A stretch of DNA of 64,000 nucleotides. Source: Casp-actino8 sp046091365. GTDB taxonomy: Bacteria; Actinomycetota; Acidimicrobiia; Acidimicrobiales; Ilumatobacteraceae. A program made the position numbers and the translations under genes. The notes beneath the pieces are model-generated. The model did not search any database. It saw nothing but the letters and a program-made list of their open reading frames with translations, and was not told the origin of the DNA. The stretch covers positions 1 to 64,000 of the forward strand of contig JBJTBM010000010.1 in assembly GCA_046091365.1 (NCBI GenBank). The letters run 5' to 3'. This document shows, piece after piece, positions 25,193-34,740 of the stretch. Every line of letters starts with the position of its first letter. The first letter of the stretch is position 1.

Positions 25193-25978
25193 TCAGGTTG
25201 CGCGAAAGACCAGTTCGGGCAGGAACTCGCTGATGTCGCCGCGAATGCTGGCACTGGCGTAGTGGTCCCGCTCGGTGGGCTGTCCGTTGATGATCACGGC
25301 GCGGGCCCCGGCGGCGCGGGCGCGGGCAATGGTGTTGGCCGCCGGCGTCACGCCGAGCGACGTCCCGATGGCCAGGAACAGATCGCAGTTCTCCGACGCC
25401 ACCATGGCCGCGCCGATGACCTCGTCGTCGAGGGGCTCACCGAACAACACGACGTCGCGCTTCATCACTCCCCCGCACGACAGACATCGCGGGTCGTGAT
25501 CCCCGGCCGCCACGCGCTCGACCGTTTCCTCCACCGGGCGCCGTTCGTCGCAGCCGAAGCAGCGCGAGTATCGCCAAGTACCGTGGAGTTCGTGCACCAA
25601 CTCGGGTGAGTTACCCGCGCTGATGTGCAGTCCGTCCACGTTCTGGGTGGCCAAACCGATCAACTTGCCCCGCCGCTCCAACTCCACCAGCGCGTAATGT
25701 CCGACGTTGGGGACGATGCGACCCATGCGCCGGTCGAGCGCCGCACGCCAACCGGCGCGACGCGCCTCCTCGTCCTCGAGGTAGTGCTGCACGTACGAGG
25801 CGCGCTCGGCCCCCGGGTTCAACGTCCACAATCCGTTGGGTCCCCGGAAGTCGGGCACCCCCGAGCCCGTGGAGATACCGGCGCCGGTGAGCACGGCCAC
25901 TCGCTCGGCCGCCGCCAACCAACCGACCACCTCGTCGAACCCGGACTCGTCCACGGACGTGATCACTGCGGCGGACAC
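25193..25978 (-). CDS. Sirtuin NAD-dependent protein deacylase
   Basis: The 261-residue protein has the NAD-binding TGAGISTGSGVPDFRGPNGLW, the catalytic region TQNVDGLHISAGN with HELHG, a zinc site with two CxxC pairs (RCFGC and RCLSC) and a late FLAIGTSLGVTPAAN. It would remove acyl groups from lysines of cytoplasmic proteins using NAD+. The start is uncertain: a GTG at 25978 has GACACT ending 6 bases upstream; an ATG at 25999 would add 7 residues. It is divergent from an unknown gene at 26061. Confidence 0.92.
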   Translation of the reverse strand: MSAAVITSVDESGFDEVVGWLAAAERVAVLTGAGISTGSGVPDFRGPNGLWTLNPGAERASYVQHYLEDEEARRAGWRAALDRRMGRIVPNVGHYALVELERRGKLIGLATQNVDGLHISAGNSPELVHELHGTWRYSRCFGCDERRPVEETVERVAAGDHDPRCLSCGGVMKRDVVLFGEPLDDEVIGAAMVASENCDLFLAIGTSLGVTPAANTIARARAAGARAVIINGQPTERDHYASASIRGDISEFLPELVFRAT

Positions 25979-26060
25979 GCGGTCAGTGTCGCACACCATC
26001 GCCCCGGTCGCCACCGGAGCGTCGTTGGAACCCACCCTCGACGGCGGCGAGGGAGGCCTG

Positions 26061-26522
26061 ATGGGACGAGTCGACGAACAACTCGGTGCGTTGACGATCA
26101 TGCCGTGGCGCGATCCGGTGGTCGAGCGCTTCGGACACGATCCACTCGGCGAATACGTCGAACTCTTCTGGCTCGGCGTCATCGGACCGACCGCCACGTG
26201 GCTGTTGCGACGCCTCGCCTACGTCGCGGTCGCCCGACCGGACGGGGTCGCGATCGACCTCGCGGCGCTGGCCGGCTCGGTCGGAATGGGCGGGGCGAAC
26301 TCCCCCGGTCTCGAGCGGGCCCTGCGTCGCCTCGTCATGTTCGGCCTCGCCCGGCGCGAGGGTGCGACGCTGGCGGTGCGCACCGTCGTGCCACCTCTGG
26401 GTCTTCGTCACCTCTGTCGTCTGCCCGCGGTGGTGCAGTCGGCGCACGCACTCTGGAGCGAGAACGACCCCGCCCCCGCGCGCGAGACCGCGTTGGGTGT
26501 TTTCAGCGACGTGGCTTCGTGA
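26061..26522 (+). CDS. Protein of unknown function
   Basis: The 153-residue protein has no family that I can name. Its middle, with a run of small helices and RALRRLVMFGLARREGATLAVRTVVPPL, resembles a winged-helix pattern: helices, then a Gly-containing turn and a strand. That is a weak impression. The N-terminal MPWRDPVVERFGHDPLGEYVELFWLGVIGPTATWLLRRLA is compatible with an amphipathic helical region. A GGGAGG ribosome-binding site lies 4 bases before the ATG. Its last 20 bases overlap the end of the convergent leucyl aminopeptidase gene. Confidence 0.6.
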   Translation: MGRVDEQLGALTIMPWRDPVVERFGHDPLGEYVELFWLGVIGPTATWLLRRLAYVAVARPDGVAIDLAALAGSVGMGGANSPGLERALRRLVMFGLARREGATLAVRTVVPPLGLRHLCRLPAVVQSAHALWSENDPAPARETALGVFSDVAS

Positions 26523-27963
26523 AGTTCAGGGCGAGATCGATCAACAGGCGCGTCCCGAAGCCGGTCGCGCCACGACTCAGCCATCCGTCGTCGCCGTCGA
26601 CATTCATCGGCCCGGCGATGTCGAGGTGCGCCCACGGAACGTCGGCCGTGAACTCGGCGAGGAACAACGCCGCGGTGATCGCACCGCCGTACGGGCCGCC
26701 GATGTTGCGCATATCGGCCACGTTGGAGTCGAGCAGACGTCGGTAGTCGCGCTCGAGCGGCAACTGCCATACCGGCTCGTCGGCCTTGGCGGCCGCACCC
26801 TTCACTTGTTCGATGAACGAGTCGCTCGTACCGAGCACCCCGGCGATCTTGGTGCCCAAGGCGGCCAGACAGGCGCCGGTGAGAGTCGCGATGTCGACCA
26901 TCGCATCGGGCTTGGCCTCGACACCGAGCGACAATCCGTCGGCCAGCACCAATCGTCCTTCGGCGTCGGTGTTGTGGATCTCGGCGGTCTTGCCGTTGCG
27001 GAACGTGAGCACGTCACCCATCGCCACTGCGCTTCCCGACGGCCGGTTGTCGGTGCACATTAGGAATCCGGTGACCTTGGCCCGGCAGCGTAGCGCTTTC
27101 AACGCGCTCATCGCCGACAACACGGCCGCGGCGCCGGACATGTCCATCTTCATGTTCGCGTGCATCGCGTCGCTCGGCTTCAGGCTGATGCCGCCCGAGT
27201 CGTAGGTGATTCCCTTGCCGACCATCACCAGGTGCCCGCTCGGCACCCCCGACGGGACGTAGGTCAACTTCACCATGCGGGCGGGCTCGGTGGAGCCGCG
27301 GTTCACGCCGAGGAGTCCCCCGCAGCCCATGACCGCCAACTTGTCGTTGTCGAACACCTCGACGTCGAGACCCGACTCCTTGGCCAGTACCACGGCCTTG
27401 TCGGCGAGCATCCGCGCGGTCAGGTGGGCCGGCGGCGTGTTGGCGAGGTCGCGCGCCGTCCATGCGGCCGACGACGTGGCGCGACCGCGCTCGACGCCGG
27501 CGTCACAACCCTTGGCCCGCGCTCCCAAGGCCGTGAGGGTGAATGCGACCTTGGGCGCGTCGACCCCGGACTTCAGGTCGTTGTAGCGGTAACTGGCGAG
27601 CACCAACCCTTCGACGGCGGCCTGAGCGGCCGAACGGGCGTCGAGCGTCACGGCGTCGACCAGGCTCGTGGCCACCGACGACCGACGGGACGCACTGCGC
27701 GCCAGTGACGCCGCCGACCGACGCACCGAGGCCATGGTGGCCTTGCGCGGATCCCCGATGCCCACTGCGATCACGGTCGGACCCGACGATGACGGAACGG
27801 TCAGGGTCTGGCCGACCTTGCCGTCAAAACCGTGCGTTGACAGCGCGGCCCGTGACAGTCCGAGTTGCCGCGGGACCGGGCCGCTGGTGCCCACGGGCAC
27901 CCCGATCACGTCGACATTCTTCGGTGTGGAACGGGCGGACTCGACGCTGATGTTGTTGGCCAT
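26503..27963 (-). CDS. pepA: Leucyl aminopeptidase (M17)
   Basis: The 486-residue protein has the M17 catalytic signature NTDAEGRLVLAD, the metal-binding VGKGITYDSGGISLKPSDAMHANMKMDMSGAA, and the C-terminal domain with PGRYGGAIT-like glycine-rich segment (GGPYGGAITAALFLAEF). It removes N-terminal residues from peptides with two metal ions. The N-terminal 170 residues are less conserved, as usual. TAGCAT ends 6 bases before the ATG. It overlaps the end of the unknown gene at 26061 by 20 bases. Confidence 0.95.
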   Translation of the reverse strand: MANNISVESARSTPKNVDVIGVPVGTSGPVPRQLGLSRAALSTHGFDGKVGQTLTVPSSSGPTVIAVGIGDPRKATMASVRRSAASLARSASRRSSVATSLVDAVTLDARSAAQAAVEGLVLASYRYNDLKSGVDAPKVAFTLTALGARAKGCDAGVERGRATSSAAWTARDLANTPPAHLTARMLADKAVVLAKESGLDVEVFDNDKLAVMGCGGLLGVNRGSTEPARMVKLTYVPSGVPSGHLVMVGKGITYDSGGISLKPSDAMHANMKMDMSGAAAVLSAMSALKALRCRAKVTGFLMCTDNRPSGSAVAMGDVLTFRNGKTAEIHNTDAEGRLVLADGLSLGVEAKPDAMVDIATLTGACLAALGTKIAGVLGTSDSFIEQVKGAAAKADEPVWQLPLERDYRRLLDSNVADMRNIGGPYGGAITAALFLAEFTADVPWAHLDIAGPMNVDGDDGWLSRGATGFGTRLLIDLALNFTKPRR

Positions 27964-27969
27964 TCGACC

Positions 27970-27975
27970 ATGCTA
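27970..27975 (-). promoter_or_regulatory. Candidate leaderless -10 element (TAGCAT) for pepA
   Basis: TAGCAT on the minus strand ends 6 bases before the ATG at 27963. Confidence 0.55.
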
Positions 27976-28009
27976 CGCCCCGCTCGCCGACGGGTGCCGA
28001 GCGAAGCGG

Positions 28010-28555
28010 TCAGACGCGTCGCACCGGAAGCGACTCGCCCTCCTGCCAACGCGCCATGGTCCAGAGCAGGTCGGACAGGCGGTTCAAGTACGGAACGACG
28101 TGCGACGGTGGCGGCGCGGCCGGCAAGGCGTGACGCTCGGCGCGGCGAACGACCGTGCGCGCGACGTCGAGCCAACCGGACACGCGGTTACCACCGGGAA
28201 CCACGAACTCGGTGGGGCGATCGAATCGGGTGTCGAGTTCGTCGATGATCTTCTCGAGGCGATCGACCATTCCCGGCTCGACGCTCGTCACGCCGGGCTC
28301 GAGCTTCGACCGGTTCTCGGGCAGCGTGGCCAGCTCGGCCATCAACACCCAGAGGTCGCGCATGATCGGAATCAAAAGCCCCTCGAGTTCGGAACCGGCC
28401 CCGGCCTCCGCGCGGGCCATACCGATGATCGACTGCGCCTCGTCGACTGAACCGTAGGCACGCGGCAACTGGCTGTCCTTGGGAACCCGGCCGCCATACA
28501 ACAAGCCGGTGGTGCCGTCGTCTCCCTCTCTGGTGTACACGCGCACCTTGCTCAC
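28010..28555 (-). CDS. PduO-type ATP:cob(I)alamin adenosyltransferase
   Basis: The 181-residue protein has the PduO-family N-terminus VYTREGDDGTTGLLYGGRVPKDS, the SVDEAQSIIGMARAEAG helix and the adenosyl-binding VVPGGNRVSGWLDVARTVVRRAERHA, ending in VVPYLNRLSDLLWTMARW. It converts cob(I)alamin and ATP to adenosylcobalamin. That coenzyme is used by the mutase at 20211-21785; metH next to it uses methylcobalamin. TAGCGT ends 7 bases before the GTG start at 28555. It is divergent from metH, with 111 bases between starts. Confidence 0.93.
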   Translation of the reverse strand: MSKVRVYTREGDDGTTGLLYGGRVPKDSQLPRAYGSVDEAQSIIGMARAEAGAGSELEGLLIPIMRDLWVLMAELATLPENRSKLEPGVTSVEPGMVDRLEKIIDELDTRFDRPTEFVVPGGNRVSGWLDVARTVVRRAERHALPAAPPPSHVVPYLNRLSDLLWTMARWQEGESLPVRRV

Positions 28556-28562
28556 GAAGCAG

Positions 28563-28568
28563 ACGCTA
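28563..28568 (-). promoter_or_regulatory. Candidate leaderless -10 element (TAGCGT) for the cobalamin adenosyltransferase gene
   Basis: TAGCGT on the minus strand ends 7 bases before the GTG at 28555. Confidence 0.55.
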
Positions 28569-28653
28569 CAACGGTGTGACGCATGACGAGAGGTTCGGCT
28601 TCAATATTCGGTCACGGCGGGAAATGGGTCTTCGTTGACATTCGACGCACGGG

Positions 28654-28659
28654 TAGCGT
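28654..28659 (+). promoter_or_regulatory. Candidate leaderless -10 element (TAGCGT) for metH
   Basis: TAGCGT ends 7 bases before the ATG at 28667. A TTGACA lies at 28635-28640, but the 13-base spacing to this hexamer is too short for a standard promoter. Confidence 0.5.
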
Positions 28660-28666
28660 TTCGTCG

Positions 28667-31600
28667 ATGGCCCGTCAGCCCTACCTCGATGCGGTGAACG
28701 AGCGCGTCATCGTCTTCGACGGCGCGTTCGGCACTTTCGTGCAAGGACTCGACCTCGGTCCCGACGACTTCGGCGGCCCGTCGCTCGAGGGCTGCAACGA
28801 GATGCTCTGCCTCACGCGCCCCGACGTGATCCGCAGCATGCATTCGGCGTTCCTCGACGTCGGGGTCGACGCGCTCGAGACCGCGAGCTTCGGCAGCTTC
28901 TCGACGGTCCTCACGGAGTACGACATCCCCGGGCGGGCCCACGAGCTGAACGTCGCGGCCGCTCGCCTGGCCCGCGAGACCGCTGACGACTACGAAGCCG
29001 ACGGACGTTCGCGCTACGTCGCCGGGTCGATCGGACCGGGCACCAAGTTGCCGAGTCTCGGTCACATTCGGTTCGCCGAATTGCGCGACGCATACGTCGA
29101 ACAAGCGCGCGGACTGTTGGTCGGAGGGGTCGATCTCTTCCTCATCGAGACCTGCATGGATCTGCTGCAGATCAAGGCCGCGATGATCGCGTGCCGTCGG
29201 GCCATGCGCGCCGAGGGTCGCGAGGTGCCGATCCAGGTTCAGGTGACGATGGAGACCACCGGTCGCATGCTCGTGGGTTCCGAGATCGGGGCCGCACTCA
29301 CGGCGATCGGCGCGATGCGCCCCGACGTCTTCGGTATCAACTGCGCCACCGGGCCGGCCGAGATGCAGGAGCATCTACGTCATCTCAGCCAACACGCGAG
29401 CATGCCGATCAGTGTCCTGCCCAACGCCGGGTTACCGAGCGTCGTCGACGGTCGCACCCACTACGACCTGACACCCGAGAAACTCGCCGAGTTCCATCGC
29501 CGTCACGTCACCGATCTCGGCATCGGCGTGGTTGGTGGCTGTTGTGGCACCACCCCGGCACACCTGAAGGCCGTCGTCGACGCGGTGCGCGGGCTCGCGG
29601 CCCCCCGCCGCTCGGCCCTGATCGAGCCGAGCGTGTCGTCCATCTACTCGTCGGTGCCCGTGAAGCAGGACAATTCGTTCCTCATCATCGGTGAGCGCAC
29701 GAACACCAACGGTTCGAAAGCCTTCCGTGACGCCATGATCGCCGGCGACTGGGACAACTGCACCAAGATGGCCACCGAGCAGATTCGCGAAGGCGCCCAC
29801 GTGCTCGACGTGTGCGTCGACTACGTCGGGCGCGACGGCGTGATCGACATGGACGAGATCGCCTCCCGTTTCGCCACCCAGGCCAGTGTTCCTCTCGTAC
29901 TCGACTCCACCGAGCCCCAGGTGATGGAAGCGGGTCTCATGCACATCGGCGGCCGCGCCATCTTGAATTCGGCGAACCTCGAGGACGGAGAGGAACCCGG
30001 CAGTCGTCTCGACCGTGTGTTCTCGCTGGCCCGCGAGTACGGGTGCGCGGTCGTGTGTCTGCTCATCGACGAGCGTGGCCAGGCCCGCGACGTCGAGTGG
30101 AAGCTCGAGATCGCCCACCGTCTGCACCGAATCGCGGTCGACCGCTACGGGTTGTCGGCGAGCGACCTGATCTTCGACGCCCTGACGTTTCCGCTGTCGA
30201 CCGGCGACGACGACCTACGCCTCGACGCCAAGCACACGATCGACGCGATTCGTCGCATCAAGACCGAGATCCCCGGTTGCTTCACGACCCTCGGCGTGTC
30301 GAACGTGAGTTTCGGACTGAAGCCGTCGGCCCGTCACGCCCTCAACAGCGTCTTTCTGAACGAATGCGTCGGCGCGGGACTCGACTCGGCGATCGTGCAC
30401 GCCGGCAAGATCGTGCCTTTGGCCCGCATGCCCGAGGAGCACAAGCAGATCTGCCTCGATCTGATCTACGACCGGCGCTCGGGCGACTACGACCCGTTGA
30501 AGCGCCTGCTGGAGGTCTTCGCCGACGTCTCGACCGTGGCGACGGTCCGCGAGGACCGAACCGGCTGGACGATCGAGCAACTCCTGAAACAACGCATCAT
30601 CGACGGCGATCGCGAGGGGCTCACCGACGACCTCGAGCGGGCCATGGCGGAGGGACGCGCGCCCTTGAGCATCGTCAACGACGTGCTGCTCGACGGCATG
30701 AAGGTGGTGGGCGAGCTCTTCGGTTCCGGCCAGATGCAGTTGCCCTTCGTCTTGCAGAGCGCCGAGACCATGAAAACCGCCGTGGCCCACCTCGAACCCC
30801 ACATGGACAAGGTCGGCTCGACCTCCTCGAAGGGCAAACTCGTGCTCGCCACGGTGAAAGGCGACGTGCACGACATCGGCAAGAACCTCGTCGACATCAT
30901 CTGCACCAACAACGGGTACGAGGTGCACAACCTGGGCATCAAGATCCCGATCTCGGAGATGGTGCAGAAGGTCAAGGAGGTCGGAGCCGATGCGCTCGGC
31001 ATGAGTGGCCTGCTCGTCAAGAGCACCCTCATCATGCGCGAGAACCTGCTCGAGATGAACGAGCTCGGGCTGTCCGAGGTTCCGGTGCTGCTCGGAGGCG
31101 CGGCCTTGACCCGCACGTTCGTCGAGAAGGACCTGCGCGAGGTCTACGACGGACGCGTTTTCTACGGTCGCGACGCGTTCGAGGGGCTCAGCACCCTCGA
31201 TCGTCTGATGGAGATCAAACGCTCGGGAGTCGACAACCCTGACTTCGGCCGCGTGCCCTCGGGACGGGTGTTGCCGAGTCGCTCGGGCGCAATCAAGGAA
31301 TCGGGGGAGGTCCCGGCGCGTTCACCCGAGGTCGCCGCCGACAACCAGGTGTTCGAGCCGCCCTTCCTCGGCACCCGCATCGTGAAGGGCATCCCCCTCG
31401 ACGACATCGTTCAGTACGTCAATGAGACCGCGCTCTTCCGCAACCAGTGGCAATTCCGTCCCGAGGGTGAGGAAACCGACGAGGATTTCAAGACCCGACT
31501 GCGGGCCCGACTGCGCGTGGAACTGGCCGAGGCCAAGGCCGCCGGATTCCTCGTGCCGCAGGTGGTGTACGGCTACTTCTGCGTGAACTCCGACGGCGAC

Positions 31601-32140
31601 GACCTCGTGGTGTGGAGCGACGCCTCGCGCACCACCGAGATCGAACGGTTCCATTACCCGCGTCAGAGCGAGTCGCCATTCCTGTGCATCGCCGACTTCT
31701 TCCGATCCGCCGATCAGGGTCCGGACTACGCGGCTTTCCACATTGTCACCATGGGGAACGCCGTCAGCGCGGAAGCGGCCCGACTGTTCGCGGCGAACGA
31801 GTACCAGAAGTACATGATCGTCCACGGCCTCGGCGTCGAGACGGCCGAGGCCCTGGCCGAGTTGTGGCACAAGCGCATCCGCGAGGAATGGGGCTTCGTC
31901 TCCGAGGACGGGCCGTCGATCGGTGGCCTGTTCCGCCAGCAGTACCGCGGTGGGCGTTACTCGTGGGGCTATCCGGCGTGTCCGGATCTCGAGGACAACG
32001 CCACGGTCGCACGCCTGCTGGAGGCGGGCCGCCTCGGTATCGAGGTGAGCGAGGAGACCGGGTGGCAGTACCAGCCCGAGCAGACGACCTCGGCCATCAT
32101 CTGTCACCACCCGCAGGCCAAGTACTTCGTCGCCCGCTGA
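28667..32140 (+). CDS. metH: Cobalamin-dependent methionine synthase
   Basis: The 1157-residue protein has all four MetH modules. The homocysteine domain (to about residue 320) opens FDGAFGTFVQ and holds the zinc Cys in GINCATG and GGCCGTTP. The folate domain is marked by IGERTNTNGSKAFRDAM. The cobalamin module has the cap helix and KGDVHDIGKN (DxHxxG). The C-terminal activation domain contains RYSWGYPACPDLE. It methylates homocysteine to methionine with methyltetrahydrofolate. I chose the ATG at 28667, where the domain begins and TAGCGT lies 7 bases upstream; an earlier in-frame ATG at 28583 would add 28 unconserved residues. No cobalamin riboswitch is evident in the 111-base gap. Confidence 0.97.
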   Translation: MARQPYLDAVNERVIVFDGAFGTFVQGLDLGPDDFGGPSLEGCNEMLCLTRPDVIRSMHSAFLDVGVDALETASFGSFSTVLTEYDIPGRAHELNVAAARLARETADDYEADGRSRYVAGSIGPGTKLPSLGHIRFAELRDAYVEQARGLLVGGVDLFLIETCMDLLQIKAAMIACRRAMRAEGREVPIQVQVTMETTGRMLVGSEIGAALTAIGAMRPDVFGINCATGPAEMQEHLRHLSQHASMPISVLPNAGLPSVVDGRTHYDLTPEKLAEFHRRHVTDLGIGVVGGCCGTTPAHLKAVVDAVRGLAAPRRSALIEPSVSSIYSSVPVKQDNSFLIIGERTNTNGSKAFRDAMIAGDWDNCTKMATEQIREGAHVLDVCVDYVGRDGVIDMDEIASRFATQASVPLVLDSTEPQVMEAGLMHIGGRAILNSANLEDGEEPGSRLDRVFSLAREYGCAVVCLLIDERGQARDVEWKLEIAHRLHRIAVDRYGLSASDLIFDALTFPLSTGDDDLRLDAKHTIDAIRRIKTEIPGCFTTLGVSNVSFGLKPSARHALNSVFLNECVGAGLDSAIVHAGKIVPLARMPEEHKQICLDLIYDRRSGDYDPLKRLLEVFADVSTVATVREDRTGWTIEQLLKQRIIDGDREGLTDDLERAMAEGRAPLSIVNDVLLDGMKVVGELFGSGQMQLPFVLQSAETMKTAVAHLEPHMDKVGSTSSKGKLVLATVKGDVHDIGKNLVDIICTNNGYEVHNLGIKIPISEMVQKVKEVGADALGMSGLLVKSTLIMRENLLEMNELGLSEVPVLLGGAALTRTFVEKDLREVYDGRVFYGRDAFEGLSTLDRLMEIKRSGVDNPDFGRVPSGRVLPSRSGAIKESGEVPARSPEVAADNQVFEPPFLGTRIVKGIPLDDIVQYVNETALFRNQWQFRPEGEETDEDFKTRLRARLRVELAEAKAAGFLVPQVVYGYFCVNSDGDDLVVWSDASRTTEIERFHYPRQSESPFLCIADFFRSADQGPDYAAFHIVTMGNAVSAEAARLFAANEYQKYMIVHGLGVETAEALAELWHKRIREEWGFVSEDGPSIGGLFRQQYRGGRYSWGYPACPDLEDNATVARLLEAGRLGIEVSEETGWQYQPEQTTSAIICHHPQAKYFVAR

Positions 32141-32165
32141 GACTCCGGCGGGTCTGCGGTGTTGA

Positions 32166-32918
32166 ATGTCGGACATGCGCACCTGGATCGTCCGACTGTC
32201 GTTGCTCGCCGTCCTCGCCATCGGTCTCGTCTACGGAGGCATCCTGTTGTGGACCAAGGTGATCAACGAACCCGAGGATCGCTTCGACGAGGGCGACCTC
32301 TCGGCCGTGGTCGACGTCACCACCACGATCGGGACGACCCCGGATTCGACACCGGTTTCCGCGCCGACCTCCGAAGTACCGGTCATCGACGACGGTGAAC
32401 TCTCGGGCACCTGGTCGATCACCGAGGGATCCAAGGTGGGATATCGCGTGAAGGAGGTGCTCGGCGGCGTCGACACCGAGGGTGTCGGACGCACCGACGC
32501 GGTGACGGGAACGCTCACGATCGAGGGCCCGTCCATCATCAGCGCGTACTTCGAGGTCGAGGTGGCCACCATCACGAGCGACAGCACGCGACGCGACTCG
32601 CAGTTCGCCGGCCCGATCATGGAGACGAGCGTCCATCCCACGGCCTCGTTCCGCCTCACCCGACCCATCGAACTCGCCGAGTTGCCCGCTCTCGGTACCA
32701 CCATCACCGCGCAGGCCGTCGGCGAACTGACGTTGCACGGAGTCACGCGCGAGGTGTCGTTCGAGGTGAGCGCGCGCGTGGACAACGGCGTCGTGGGCGT
32801 GCTCGGCGCCATCGAGGTGCTCTTCGGTGACTACGACATCGACAATCCGTCCAACGCCTTCGTGACCACCGGCGACGACGGCCTGATCGAATTCGTGCTG
32901 GCCTTCGCGCGCCTCTGA
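32166..32918 (+). CDS. YceI-like domain protein with N-terminal membrane anchor
   Basis: The 250-residue protein has one membrane segment at about residues 8-28, a Thr/Pro/Asp-rich spacer to residue 75, and a C-terminal YceI-like domain recognised by GTWSITEGSKVGYRVKE, ATITSDSTRRDSQFAG, HPTASFRLTRPI and the GVTREVSFEV strands. YceI proteins form a lipocalin-like barrel that binds isoprenoid chains; here it would be held at the outer side of the membrane. The start may be the ATG at 32166 or one at 32175, three codons in. It follows metH by 25 bases and converges on an ABC exporter gene. Confidence 0.85.
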   Translation: MSDMRTWIVRLSLLAVLAIGLVYGGILLWTKVINEPEDRFDEGDLSAVVDVTTTIGTTPDSTPVSAPTSEVPVIDDGELSGTWSITEGSKVGYRVKEVLGGVDTEGVGRTDAVTGTLTIEGPSIISAYFEVEVATITSDSTRRDSQFAGPIMETSVHPTASFRLTRPIELAELPALGTTITAQAVGELTLHGVTREVSFEVSARVDNGVVGVLGAIEVLFGDYDIDNPSNAFVTTGDDGLIEFVLAFARL

Positions 32919-32940
32919 CCGTCGACGACTTACGTCCTGC

Positions 32941-34740
32941 TCAGTGGGGCTGACTGGCCTCCCACGCCGCCGCCAAAGCTGCGTATCGCCCACCGAACGA
33001 CACCAATTCGTCGTGCGAGCCCAGCTCGACGAGTTCACCGTGATCGACCACGGCGATCCGATCGGCACGACGGACCGTCGACAACCGGTGAGCCACGACG
33101 ATCACCGTGCGACCGGTCATCAACTTCTCGAGCGCCCGTTCCACCACCGCCTCCGTACCCGGGTCGAGATTCGACGTCGCCTCGTCGAGCACCAGCACCG
33201 CCGGGTCGACGAGCGCCGCGCGAGCCAGTGCGACGAGTTGTCGCTCGCCGGCCGACAGGCGTGAACCCCGTTCGCGTACATCGGTCATGATCCCTTCGGG
33301 GAACTCGAGGAACCTTTCGAGTGCGCCGATCGTGGCCAACGCCCGTTGCACCTCGACGTCGGTCGCCGACGGACGCGCGACGCGGATGTTCTCGAGGATC
33401 GTGCCCCCGAAGCAGAAACCCTCCTGGGGCACCACCACGATGCGACGGCGCAGATCGACCATCGACGACTGACGCAGATCGACCCCGCCGAAACTGACCG
33501 AACCGACCCACCCGTCGACGGAACTGGGGTCGTAGAGCCGGGCCATCAACTTGGCCAGGGTCGACTTGCCCGCACCGGTCGGACCCACCAACGCCAGTCG
33601 CTCGCCGTCGGCCACGGTGATCGACACGTCGCGCAAAGCCGGGCGATCGGCACCCTCGTAGGCGAAGGTCAGATTCCGGACTTCGATCGCGCCCCGCTCG
33701 GGCAAGGCGGTGGGGTTCGCCACTTCGTCCACGTCGGGCGTGGCGTCGATGATGGCGAACAACTTGTGCAACGCGGCGGTCGACGACTGAACGGTGTTGT
33801 AGAGCTGGCTGAGTTGTTGCACCGGGTCGAACAAGTTCGCCAACAACAACACGAACGCGGTCACGGTGCCGAGGCTCACCGATCCGCGGTGAACGAGCCA
33901 GCCGCCGATGCCGATGATGGCACCGGTCGCGGCGATACCGGCGAACTCCACGAGGCCGAAGTACCACGTGCTCACCCGGACGCTGTGCATGTGCGAGTCG
34001 AACAACTCCCGATTGGTGCGGGCGAACCTCGAGGCCCGATTCGCCTCCTGCCCGTACGCCTGGATCACCCGCACCCCGGTGATCCCCTCCTGCAGCGTCG
34101 AGAGGTTGTTGCCGACTTTTTCGCGCACGACGAGATAGGCGCGGTTCGACTGCTTCTGGAAACGGACCGACGCCATCACGATCAAGGGCAGGACGATCAT
34201 CGCCACGATGGCGAGTTGCCACGACATGGCGAACAACAGGATCACGGCGAGCACGAGCAACAAGAAGGCGTAGACGAACTGCAGCAGCCCGAACTGGATG
34301 AGTTCGCCCATCGACTCGATGTCGTTCGTCATCCGCGACACCAAAACGCCGGCCTTCTCGCGGTCGAAGAACGCCATCGACTGCTTCTGCAATCGTTCGA
34401 ACACCGTCAAACGTAGGTCGCGCAGGAAACCCTCACCCGCCCGGTTCACCGCCAGGTACTGCAACCGTCCGACGCCGTAACCGAACGCCGTGATCCCGAG
34501 GTACACCACGATGAGGCGATCGAGCACGCCGCCGTCGCGGTCCCTGATGCCGTGATCGATGGCGAAGCGCAACAAGGTCGGACCGGCGAGGGTCACGAGC
34601 ACGCTCAGCAGGACGAGGCCCAGAGCCGCGTGCAACATGCGCCGTTGCGGTCGGGCCAACGCGTAGCTGCGCCGCAACGTGCGCAAGGTTTGCACCCGGT
34701 CGAGACGGTCCTCGTCGCTGGTCGCGGCCATGCCCCACAT
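32941..34740 (-). CDS. ABC exporter subunit with canonical Walker B Glu (second of a pair)
   Basis: The 599-residue half-transporter has six membrane segments in the first 320 residues and a C-terminal ATPase domain with GPTGAGKST, an LSAGERQ signature and VLDEATSNLDPG. The catalytic Glu is present, but the signature deviates from LSGGQ. That is the pattern of the partner that supplies the active site's Walker B in heterodimeric exporters. Its ATG follows directly on the stop of the upstream half-transporter, so the two are coupled. It would export lipids, drugs or peptides; the cargo is unknown. Confidence 0.93.
   Translation of the reverse strand: MWGMAATSDEDRLDRVQTLRTLRRSYALARPQRRMLHAALGLVLLSVLVTLAGPTLLRFAIDHGIRDRDGGVLDRLIVVYLGITAFGYGVGRLQYLAVNRAGEGFLRDLRLTVFERLQKQSMAFFDREKAGVLVSRMTNDIESMGELIQFGLLQFVYAFLLLVLAVILLFAMSWQLAIVAMIVLPLIVMASVRFQKQSNRAYLVVREKVGNNLSTLQEGITGVRVIQAYGQEANRASRFARTNRELFDSHMHSVRVSTWYFGLVEFAGIAATGAIIGIGGWLVHRGSVSLGTVTAFVLLLANLFDPVQQLSQLYNTVQSSTAALHKLFAIIDATPDVDEVANPTALPERGAIEVRNLTFAYEGADRPALRDVSITVADGERLALVGPTGAGKSTLAKLMARLYDPSSVDGWVGSVSFGGVDLRQSSMVDLRRRIVVVPQEGFCFGGTILENIRVARPSATDVEVQRALATIGALERFLEFPEGIMTDVRERGSRLSAGERQLVALARAALVDPAVLVLDEATSNLDPGTEAVVERALEKLMTGRTVIVVAHRLSTVRRADRIAVVDHGELVELGSHDELVSFGGRYAALAAAWEASQPH

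Noticed and set aside
28635..28640. TTGACA as -35 of metH
   Set aside because: Only 13 bases separate it from the TAGCGT hexamer; normal spacing is about 17.
28556..28666. Possible cobalamin riboswitch upstream of metH
   Set aside because: The gap is about 110 bases, far shorter than a cobalamin riboswitch, and no B12-box-like element was seen.
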